Assembly (NCBI GenBank): GCA_018713375.1
Contig: DVOV01000102.1
Span: forward strand, 1-14,252
Direction of reading: 5' to 3'
Length of the DNA stretch: 14,252 nucleotides
Origin: Candidatus Scatomorpha stercorigallinarum
Lineage (GTDB): Bacteria > Bacillota_A > Clostridia > Oscillospirales > Oscillospiraceae
In this document: positions 6,049-11,622 of the stretch, piece by piece
Position numbering within the stretch: position 1 is the first letter of the stretch
Layout: the number at the start of each line of letters is the position of its first letter
The notes under the pieces: model-generated
Database searches by the model: none
Told to the model about the DNA's origin: nothing
What the model saw: the letters and a program-made list of their open reading frames with translations, nothing else
Program-made: the position numbers and the translations under genes

Positions 6049-8019
6049 ATGAGCGAGGAGACCAAGAACGCCGCCGCGGGCGAGGAGCTCTCGGAGATCC
6101 TGCGCGTCAGGCGCGAGAAGCTGGACGAGCTGCAGAAGGCCGGCCGCGACCCCTTCCGGGAAACGAAGTTCGACCGCAGCGCCTGGTCGGACGAGATAAA
6201 GGACGGCTACGAGCGCTTTGAAGGCCAGACCGTGTCCGTCGCCGGGCGCATCATGTCCAAGCGCGGCATGGGCAAGGCCATATTCTGCCACATAAAGGAT
6301 GACCACGGGCAGATACAGCTCTATATCCGCTCGGACGCCGTCAGCGAGCAGGAATTCGCGGACTTCCGCAAATACGACATCGGCGACATTATCGGCGTCA
6401 CCGGCTACGTGTTCAAGACCAAGACCGGCGAGATAAGTATACATGTCCAGGGCGTCAAGCTGCTCGCCAAAAGCCTTCGCCCGCTGCCGGAGAAGTTCCA
6501 CGGCATGACCAACGTGGAGCTCAAGTACCGCCAGCGCTACGTGGACCTCATCATGAGCGACGAGAGCCGCCGCAACTTCGTCATCCGCTCGAAGTTCGTC
6601 AGCTATGTGCGCCGTTTCCTGGAAGCGCGCGGCTTCATGGAGGTGGAGACCCCGGTGCTGAACACCATCTCCGGCGGAGCGACGGCGCGGCCCTTCATCA
6701 CCCACCACAACACGCTCGACATGGACATGTACCTGCGCATCGCCACCGAGCTGCCGCTCAAGCGGCTGATCGTCGGCGGCATCGAGCGCGTCTATGAGCT
6801 CGGGCGCATCTTCCGCAACGAGGGCATGGACACGCGGCACAACCCCGAGTTCACCACCGTCGAGCTCTATCAGGCCTACACGGACTATCACGGCATGATG
6901 GACCTCTTCGAGGAGCTGCTGAGCGGCGCCGCGATGGAGATACTCGGCACCTACGAGCTGGACTGGATGGGCGAGCACATCTCCCTGGCCCCCGGCTGGC
7001 CGCGCCTGACGATGGCGGACGCCGTCAAGCAGTATGTGGGCATCGACTTCATGGCGATAGACGGCGACGAGGAGGCCGTGGCCGCCGCCCGCGCCGCCGG
7101 CGTGGACATGGACGGCAAGGAGCCCACCTGGGGCCACGCGCTCTATGAGTGCTACGACCAGCTGGTGGAGGACAAGATCGTCCAGCCCACCTTCATCACC
7201 GACCACCCGGTGGACGTCTCCCCGCTGGCCAAGCGCAGCCCACGCGACCCGCGCCTCACCGAGCGCTTCGAGCTCTTCATCTGCCGCAGCGAGATGGGCA
7301 ACGCCTTCAGCGAGCTGAACGACCCCATCGACCAGAAGCAGCGCTTCCTCAAGCAGGTGGAGCTGCGCGCGAAGGGCGACGACGAGGCCGGCATGATGGA
7401 CTACGACTTCATAAACGCCCTCGAATACGGCATGCCCCCCACGGGCGGCCTCGGCATCGGCATCGACCGCTGCGTGATGCTGCTCACCGGCTGCGACTCG
7501 ATAAGGGACGTGATACTCTTCCCCACGATGAAGCCGCTGGAGGTGCGCAAGGACGACAAGCCCTCCGTAAAGGAGACGCTGAGCCAGGCCGCCGAGGTCA
7601 TCGCCGCGCAGCTCCATGGCATGCCGGTAAATGAGGCCCCCATCGACTTCTCCAAGGTGGAGATCGAGCCGCTATTTGCGGACTTCGTGGACTTTGAGAC
7701 CTTCAGCAAGTCCGACTTCCGCGCCGTCAAGGTGAAGGCCTGCGAGGCCGTGAAGAAGAGCAAAAAGCTGCTCAAGTTCACGCTCGACGATGGCTCGGGC
7801 GCCGACCGCGTGATACTCAGCGGCATCCACGAGTACTACGAGCCGGAAGAACTTGTCGGAAAGACCTGCATCGCCATCACCAACCTGCCGCCACGGAAGA
7901 TGATGGGCATCGACTCCTGCGGCATGCTCATCTCCGCCGTCCACCACGAGGAGGGCGAGGAGCGGCTGCACCTGCTGATGGTGGACGACCACATCCCCGC
8001 CGGCGCAAAGCTCTATTGA
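6049..8019 (+). CDS. lysS: Lysyl-tRNA synthetase (class II) fused to a C-terminal tRNA-binding domain
   Basis: Charges tRNA-Lys with lysine in the cytoplasm. Residues about 60-145 form the anticodon-binding OB fold and about 150-500 the class II catalytic core. Motif 2 is seen as RIFRNEGMDTRHNPEFTTVE (253-272) and motif 3 as GGLGIGIDR (466-474). Bacterial LysRS usually ends near 500 residues; this one has 656. After a linker (about 500-540) comes a second OB fold (about 545-656) of the Trbp111/MetRS C-terminal type, recognisable from KSKKLLKF (570-577), a VILSGI block and NLPPRKMMGIDSCGML (612-627). This appended module normally binds tRNA non-specifically in cis to MetRS. The ribosome site AGGGGG (6039-6044) is close to the start. 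The gene follows greA by 15 nt and ends at a strong hairpin terminator. Confidence 0.95.
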   Translation: MSEETKNAAAGEELSEILRVRREKLDELQKAGRDPFRETKFDRSAWSDEIKDGYERFEGQTVSVAGRIMSKRGMGKAIFCHIKDDHGQIQLYIRSDAVSEQEFADFRKYDIGDIIGVTGYVFKTKTGEISIHVQGVKLLAKSLRPLPEKFHGMTNVELKYRQRYVDLIMSDESRRNFVIRSKFVSYVRRFLEARGFMEVETPVLNTISGGATARPFITHHNTLDMDMYLRIATELPLKRLIVGGIERVYELGRIFRNEGMDTRHNPEFTTVELYQAYTDYHGMMDLFEELLSGAAMEILGTYELDWMGEHISLAPGWPRLTMADAVKQYVGIDFMAIDGDEEAVAAARAAGVDMDGKEPTWGHALYECYDQLVEDKIVQPTFITDHPVDVSPLAKRSPRDPRLTERFELFICRSEMGNAFSELNDPIDQKQRFLKQVELRAKGDDEAGMMDYDFINALEYGMPPTGGLGIGIDRCVMLLTGCDSIRDVILFPTMKPLEVRKDDKPSVKETLSQAAEVIAAQLHGMPVNEAPIDFSKVEIEPLFADFVDFETFSKSDFRAVKVKACEAVKKSKKLLKFTLDDGSGADRVILSGIHEYYEPEELVGKTCIAITNLPPRKMMGIDSCGMLISAVHHEEGEERLHLLMVDDHIPAGAKLY

Positions 8020-8025
8020 GAACAA

Positions 8026-8055
8026 AAAACGGGCAGCCATACGGCTGCCCGTTTT
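8026..8055. terminator. Bidirectional terminator between convergent lysS and Nim-like gene
   Basis: AAAACGGGCAGCC (8026-8038) pairs perfectly with GGCTGCCCGTTTT (8043-8055) around an ATAC loop, a 13-bp stem. It starts 6 nt after the lysS stop with a T4 tract on the plus strand. Read from the minus strand, the stem runs into six T's, so it also serves the convergent gene ending at 8105. Confidence 0.92.
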
Positions 8056-8104
8056 CGTCCTGTTTCCCGCCTGCCGACTGCCTGCGGCCCGCCGCGGGTG
8101 GCGC

Positions 8105-8605
8105 TTATTCGCCGCCCCGGCGACGCTTCGAGAGCTCCAGCCCTTCCTTGCCGCTGAGCTGCTCTATCTCCAGCGCGAGCACCGCCGTGCGCGCGAGCGA
8201 GCGCTCCACGGACTGCATGAAGCGCTCCTCCGTGCTCTCCGGCGCGTATTTGCCCGCCAGCAGGCGCAGCGCGGCGGTCTTTTCCTCCGCGCCGGTCAGC
8301 TCGCGCACGCGCCCGAAGGCGATGACGCTGCGGTAATAAGTGGTGTATTCCTCAGCCACCACCTCGTCGCTGTCCACCACGCAGAAGGACGCCCGCGCGT
8401 CCCGCCGGACGGCGTCCAGCTTGTGGCCCTCACACGCGCAGTGAAAATATACCGTCCCGGCGCTGTACACAAAGCTCAGCGGCACGGCATAGGGCCAGCC
8501 CCCATCCCCGCTGACGGCCAGCACGCCGTGCGGGGCCTTTTCCAGTATCTCCTTGCAGGCCTCGTCCGGCAGGGCCTGCCCTTTCCTGCGCATTTCCCTG
8601 AACAT
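8105..8605 (-). CDS. Nim-like pyridoxamine 5'-phosphate oxidase-fold flavoprotein
   Basis: Predicted soluble 166-residue protein with the split-barrel PNPOx fold of the NimA-like family. It opens with FREMRRKGQALPDEACKEIL (2-21), the typical family N-terminus. HGVLAVSGDGGWPYAVPLSF (26-45) and VYFHCACEGHKLDAVRR (52-68, H55 and H61) correspond to the flavin or cofactor-binding strands. SFCVVDSDEVV and TTYYRSVIAFGRV follow, and the C-terminal ALEIEQLSGK is also typical. Some members reduce 5-nitroimidazoles; most have unknown substrates and the sequence does not decide. Start 8605 is supported by GCAGGAGGG on the minus strand (8612-8620). An upstream in-frame start at 8686 would run through the promoter and is rejected. 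It is monocistronic, with its own promoter and a shared terminator downstream. Confidence 0.88.
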   Translation of the reverse strand: MFREMRRKGQALPDEACKEILEKAPHGVLAVSGDGGWPYAVPLSFVYSAGTVYFHCACEGHKLDAVRRDARASFCVVDSDEVVAEEYTTYYRSVIAFGRVRELTGAEEKTAALRLLAGKYAPESTEERFMQSVERSLARTAVLALEIEQLSGKEGLELSKRRRGGE

Positions 8606-8632
8606 CGTATTCCCTCCTGCTGAGTTTTTACC

Positions 8633-8661
8633 AGCATAGCAAGACCGGCGGCGCTTGTCAA
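8633..8661 (-). promoter_or_regulatory. Promoter of the Nim-like gene
   Basis: On the minus strand TTGACA (8661-8656) and TATGCT (8638-8633) are 17 nt apart. The -35 is exact and the -10 has two mismatches to TATAAT. The predicted start near 8626 leaves a short leader with the ribosome site at 8612-8620. Confidence 0.75.
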
Positions 8662-8669
8662 GCCGCCGG
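8645..8669. repeat. Inverted repeat enclosing the -35 box of the Nim-like promoter
   Basis: CCGGCGGC (8645-8652) and GCCGCCGG (8662-8669) are perfect inverted arms 9 nt apart. The inner CTTG/CAAG extends the dyad over the TTGACA. No T-run follows on either strand, so an operator is more likely than a terminator; either reading is tentative. Confidence 0.5.
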
Positions 8670-8692
8670 TCGCCGGGGCCGCGCATAAAAAT

Positions 8693-8716
8693 GCCCGGCG
8701 GGAAGGCCCGCCGGGC
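8693..8716. terminator. Terminator of the MFS / 101-aa operon
   Basis: GCCCGGCGGG (8693-8702) and CCCGCCGGGC (8707-8716) form a perfect 10-bp stem with an AAGG loop. On the minus strand the stem is followed by ATTTTTATG, a T5 tract, 7 nt after the stop of the 101-aa gene. The plus strand also has a T-run (8718-8724), so it can work both ways. Confidence 0.9.
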
Positions 8717-8722
8717 GTTTTT

Positions 8723-9028
8723 TTATTCCTTGTCCGCCGTCTCGCGCCGGAGGGCCTCCAGACGCCGTGAGACCTCCTCTGCCGGCTCCTGCAGGCGCTT
8801 GAGCATATCTTCAAGCATGAAGCGCGAGCCCGCCAGCGTGGCGTAGGTGGCGCTGCGCGCCTTGCCGGCGGCGGAGAGGTCCTTCAGGTTGAGCTTCACC
8901 AGCTCCAGCTCCAGCTCGATGCTCTCGTACTGGTCCTCGTAGCGGCCGAGGGCGGCGAGCAGCTCGGCCTCTCCCCTGCCCGCGGCCTCATACTCCCCGC
9001 CGGGCAGGAGTTTCGTCAGTCTTTCCAT
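8723..9028 (-). CDS. Unknown 101-aa helical protein, co-transcribed with the MFS transporter
   Basis: I do not recognise this family. The 101-residue product has no signal peptide or membrane segment. It is rich in Glu, Leu, Ala and Arg, and most of it (about 20-98) should be helical: RYEDQYESIELELELVKL (29-46) and the segment FMLEDMLKRLQEPAEEVSRR (70-89) have coiled-coil-like spacing. Start 9028 has a GAGGAG ribosome site about 9 nt upstream on the minus strand. It lies 13 nt after the MFS gene and the terminator follows its stop, so the two genes are one operon. The N-terminus MERLTK followed later by L-x-x-Y-E-D faintly recalls small phage-associated Firmicutes proteins; that is a weak resemblance only. 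It could be an accessory partner of the transporter or simply a hitchhiker. Confidence 0.75.
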   Translation of the reverse strand: MERLTKLLPGGEYEAAGRGEAELLAALGRYEDQYESIELELELVKLNLKDLSAAGKARSATYATLAGSRFMLEDMLKRLQEPAEEVSRRLEALRRETADKE

Positions 9029-9041
9029 GTGCTTTCTCCTC

Positions 9042-10562
9042 TCAGTTGCGGGCCTTTTTGGCCGGGATGGGGCGGTTGTCGCCGTGGCGCACGAACAGCA
9101 TCGTCACGAAGGCCAGCAGGACGAAGGCCGCGCCGTAGGGGAACAACGTGGTCATGCCCAGCTCGTCCATCATGAAGCCGGAGATGATGGGCGTGAGCGT
9201 CTGCGCGGCCATGCTGGCCGTGTAGTAGAAGCCCGTGTACTTGCCCACGTCGCCGCCGCGGGAGAGCTCGACCACCATCGGGTAGCTGTTGACGTTGATC
9301 GTCGCCCAGCCGATGCCGGCCGTGGCGAAGAGCAGGTTCATCACCATCACCGGGCTGCCGGCGCGGATGAAGCTGGCGGCGAGGAAGCTGCCGCCGAGGA
9401 TGACGATGCCGATCAGTATCGTCTTGCGGCGGCCGATACGGCTGGCCAGCGCGCCCACGGGGATGTAGGCGACGATGGCCGCGCCGGTGGCTATCATCAG
9501 CGTCAGGTTGTAGTCCAGATCGAGCACGCTGGAGGCGTAGACCGCGTATTTGCTGGTGACGGCGTTATAGCCGAAAAACCAGAACACGACGCTGGCCAGT
9601 ATCAGGACAAGGCTGCGGAACTCGCCTTTGGAGAGGCGGCGGTCCCCGGCGTTGGGGTCGGCGTCCTCCTCCGTGGCGATGTTGTATCTGCGGCTCTCCT
9701 CGTGCATCTCGTGCACCAGCCGCGGCTCCTTCACCTTCCAGAGGAAGATGAACAGCGAGACGAGCATCAGCGCGCTCACCGACGCGAAGAAGAATGTGTA
9801 GCTCATGAGGGCGTTCTCCGCCTTGCCGGTGCCGAAAACGGCGCCCAGGCCGAGGACGATGATGCCGCCGGCCGCGCCCATCAGGTTGATGACGGCGTTG
9901 GCCTTGCTGCGCAGTGGCTTTATCGTCACATCGGGCATCAGCGCCACCGCCGGCGAGCGGAAGGTGGCCATGCTGAGCAGTATCAGCAGCAGCACCACGA
10001 CGAAAAAGATGAGCGGCATGTGGTCGTTGGCCGTGGCCTGCGCGGCGTAGGCCTGGCGCGCGGGCACCACATAGTTCGTATACTCGGGGTTCGCGCTGCC
10101 GTCGCTCTCCGTCATCTCGATGGCGGCGAATTCCTCGCGCGTGAACTCCTCCTGCACCACGAACTCCACGCCGTCCGGCGTGGTGGCCGTGAGGCTGGCG
10201 TCCCAGAGCGTCTCCTGCGCGGTGGGGTTATCGACAGCCACCGGCTGCAGCGCTTTGAGCTGCATGTCGTCGGCAAAGCTGAGCACGACGAAGAGGACGG
10301 AGGCGCAGACCGTGCCGAAGATGATATAGGGCGTGCGGCGGCCGCGCGGGCTTTTGCACTTGTCCGAGAGCGTGCCGAAGAGCGGCAGCAAAAAGAGCGC
10401 CAGCACGTTGTCCGCCGCCATGATGACGCCGGAGAGGCTCTGCGACATGCCGAACTTGTCCGTCAGTATCTTGGGGATGATGGTGTCATAGGCCTGCCAG
10501 AACGCCGTTATCAGGAAGAAGGCGAAGCCCACGAAGATGGTCTTTTTGTAATTCAGCTTCAT
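9042..10562 (-). CDS. Major facilitator superfamily transporter, SLC45/GPH-like
   Basis: Inner-membrane secondary transporter of 506 residues. I count 12 likely helices (about 8-28, 43-63, 77-97, 182-203, 219-242, 253-275, 315-335, 354-374, 380-400, 404-425, 443-463, 470-491). The loop between helices 2 and 3 reads GTLSDKCKSPRGRRTPYI (63-80), the MFS motif A variant of sugar-type SLC45/GPH carriers, and RIGRRK (375-380) is its second-half counterpart. VNSYPMVVELS (424-434) also fits that group. The substrate is unknown; a sugar or glycoside with a cation is the family expectation. Unusually, about 84 residues (98-181) are inserted between helices 3 and 4 on the outside. The start is supported by GGGGAGG with 6-nt spacing. 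It is transcribed divergently from the GDPD gene and ahead of the 101-aa gene. Confidence 0.88.
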   Translation of the reverse strand: MKLNYKKTIFVGFAFFLITAFWQAYDTIIPKILTDKFGMSQSLSGVIMAADNVLALFLLPLFGTLSDKCKSPRGRRTPYIIFGTVCASVLFVVLSFADDMQLKALQPVAVDNPTAQETLWDASLTATTPDGVEFVVQEEFTREEFAAIEMTESDGSANPEYTNYVVPARQAYAAQATANDHMPLIFFVVVLLLILLSMATFRSPAVALMPDVTIKPLRSKANAVINLMGAAGGIIVLGLGAVFGTGKAENALMSYTFFFASVSALMLVSLFIFLWKVKEPRLVHEMHEESRRYNIATEEDADPNAGDRRLSKGEFRSLVLILASVVFWFFGYNAVTSKYAVYASSVLDLDYNLTLMIATGAAIVAYIPVGALASRIGRRKTILIGIVILGGSFLAASFIRAGSPVMVMNLLFATAGIGWATINVNSYPMVVELSRGGDVGKYTGFYYTASMAAQTLTPIISGFMMDELGMTTLFPYGAAFVLLAFVTMLFVRHGDNRPIPAKKARN

Positions 10563-10578
10563 GTTTTACCTCCCCGGG

Positions 10579-10591
10579 GTGAAAAGTTCAC
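10579..10591. repeat. Small palindrome in the MFS leader
   Basis: GTGAA-AAG-TTCAC is a perfect 5-bp inverted repeat with a 3-nt centre. It lies 17 nt upstream of the MFS start codon, beside its ribosome site and downstream of the suggested promoter. It could be an operator half-site pair or a short mRNA hairpin. Confidence 0.35.
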
Positions 10592-10598
10592 ATTTACA

Positions 10599-10627
10599 AG
10601 TTTATACTATTATCCGTCACAATTCAA
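10599..10627 (-). promoter_or_regulatory. Possible promoter of the MFS operon
   Basis: On the minus strand TTGAAT (10627-10622) and TAAACT (10604-10599) are 17 nt apart. An overlapping TATAAA (10606-10601) is an alternative -10 box with a 15-nt spacer. The region is AT-rich against a GC-rich background, as promoters here are. The fit is moderate. Confidence 0.45.
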
Positions 10628-10641
10628 CACAAATTAAAGAT

Positions 10642-10670
10642 TTGACGTAAAGCTTACCGTGTTGTAAAAT
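10642..10670 (+). promoter_or_regulatory. Promoter of the GDPD-family gene
   Basis: TTGACG (10642-10647) and TAAAAT (10665-10670) are separated by 17 nt, each with one mismatch to consensus. The predicted start is near 10677. CAACAC (10625-10630) and GTGTTG (10659-10664) form a loose inverted repeat around the -35 box. It shares the 169-nt intergenic region with the divergent MFS promoter. Confidence 0.75.
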
Positions 10671-10687
10671 GGACTTAAAAAAGCGAG

Positions 10688-10708
10688 GCCGCGGCGCTGA
10701 GCTGCGGC
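10688..10708 (+). promoter_or_regulatory. Leader hairpin before the GDPD ribosome site
   Basis: GCCGCGGC (10688-10695) and GCTGCGGC (10701-10708) pair over 8 bp with one G-U wobble and a GCTGA loop. The Shine-Dalgarno AGGAGGT (10713-10719) follows at once. With 12 nt between that site and the ATG, longer than usual, the hairpin may modulate translation. Confidence 0.4.
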
Positions 10709-10731
10709 GGACAGGAGGTCTGGCCTGATCT

Positions 10732-11556
10732 ATGGGTAAAAAGCTCGCGCTCTGCCTGGGCGCTGCGGGCGTCGCCGCCGCCGGCGCGTTCGCGTTCCTC
10801 ATCGCCCCCGGCCGCCGGGACGAAAAGCTGACCGCGCCCTTCTACGGCCGCAATTTCGCGCACCGCGGCCTGCACAAAATGGACAGGAGCGTCCCTGAGA
10901 ATTCCATCCCCGCCTTTGACGCCGCCGCCCGCATCGGCTACGGCGTGGAGCTGGACGTGCGATTGAGCGCGGACGGCGAGGTGGTGGTGTTCCACGACGA
11001 CGACTTGAAGCGCATCTGCGGCGTGGACAGCCGCGTGGACGAGCTCAGCTGGGCTGAACTCAGCCGGTTGAACCTCTGCGGCACGCCCAACCGCATCCCC
11101 CTGCTCAGCGAGGTGCTCGCCGTCATCGACGGCCGCTGCCCCATCATCGTCGAGCTCAAGCGCAGCCGGCGGCACGCCGAGCTCTGCCGCAAGACTTACG
11201 ACATCCTCAGCCAATACCACGGCCGCTGGTGCGTCGAGAGCTTCGACCCGCGCATCGTGTTCTGGTTCCGCCGCCACGCGCCGCAGGTGCTGCGCGGGCA
11301 GCTCTCCGCGCGTATGCACGAGCTGGCGCCGGGCTGCGGCAAGTTCCAGGCCTTCGCCCTCAGCCGCCTGCTGACGAACTTCATCGCCCGGCCGCACTTC
11401 ATCGCCTATCAGGTGGGGCGCAAGCCGCTCTCCGTCCGGCTCTGCGAGCTGATGGGCGCCATGCGCGTCGGCTGGACCAGCCTGGAGTGGAAAACGGAGG
11501 AAAAATACGACGCCGTCATCTTCCAGTACTACCGCCCGCGTGTGAAGTACAAATAA
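10732..11556 (+). CDS. Membrane-anchored glycerophosphodiester phosphodiesterase family protein
   Basis: Predicted metal-dependent phosphodiesterase that would hydrolyse glycerophosphodiesters to glycerol-3-phosphate and an alcohol. The 274-residue protein has one N-terminal hydrophobic segment (about 5-25) and a GDPD TIM-barrel domain (about 40-270). Expected active-site groups are present: H44-R45 (HRG), PENS (55-58), E73 and D75 in ELDV, H88 in HDDD, and E141/K143 in VELK. SFDP (170-173) follows. It lacks the HRGA form and the PENT of classic members but has equivalents. The sequence does not settle which side of the membrane the domain faces, since basic residues flank both ends of the anchor. 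If outside, lipoteichoic acid or deacylated lipid fragments are possible substrates. An in-frame stop just upstream fixes ATG 10732 as the first possible start. It has its own promoter and terminator. Confidence 0.9.
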   Translation: MGKKLALCLGAAGVAAAGAFAFLIAPGRRDEKLTAPFYGRNFAHRGLHKMDRSVPENSIPAFDAAARIGYGVELDVRLSADGEVVVFHDDDLKRICGVDSRVDELSWAELSRLNLCGTPNRIPLLSEVLAVIDGRCPIIVELKRSRRHAELCRKTYDILSQYHGRWCVESFDPRIVFWFRRHAPQVLRGQLSARMHELAPGCGKFQAFALSRLLTNFIARPHFIAYQVGRKPLSVRLCELMGAMRVGWTSLEWKTEEKYDAVIFQYYRPRVKYK

Positions 11557-11562
11557 AAAGTC

Positions 11563-11593
11563 AAACGCCGGCCTCAAAACGGGGCCGGCGTTT
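11563..11593. terminator. Bidirectional terminator between GDPD and SLH deacetylase genes
   Basis: AAACGCCGGCC (11563-11573) pairs perfectly with GGCCGGCGTTT (11583-11593). The stem can extend by a G-U and a C-G pair around an AAAAC loop. It is followed by T's to 11596, and it starts 7 nt after the GDPD stop. The convergent deacetylase gene ends at 11623 and can use it from the other side, where fewer T's follow. Confidence 0.9.
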
Positions 11594-11622
11594 TTTCTGC
11601 GGTATCCGCGCCCTTCCGGCGC

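Noticed and set aside
5413..7617. 734-codon open frame on the minus strand
   Set aside because: It is antisense to greA and lysS and has the same GC-driven composition, with no ribosome site or recognisable domain.
9027..10637. 536-codon open frame on the plus strand across the MFS gene
   Set aside because: The opposite strand encodes 12 clear membrane helices and MFS motifs. This frame is a His/Asp/Gly-rich shadow.
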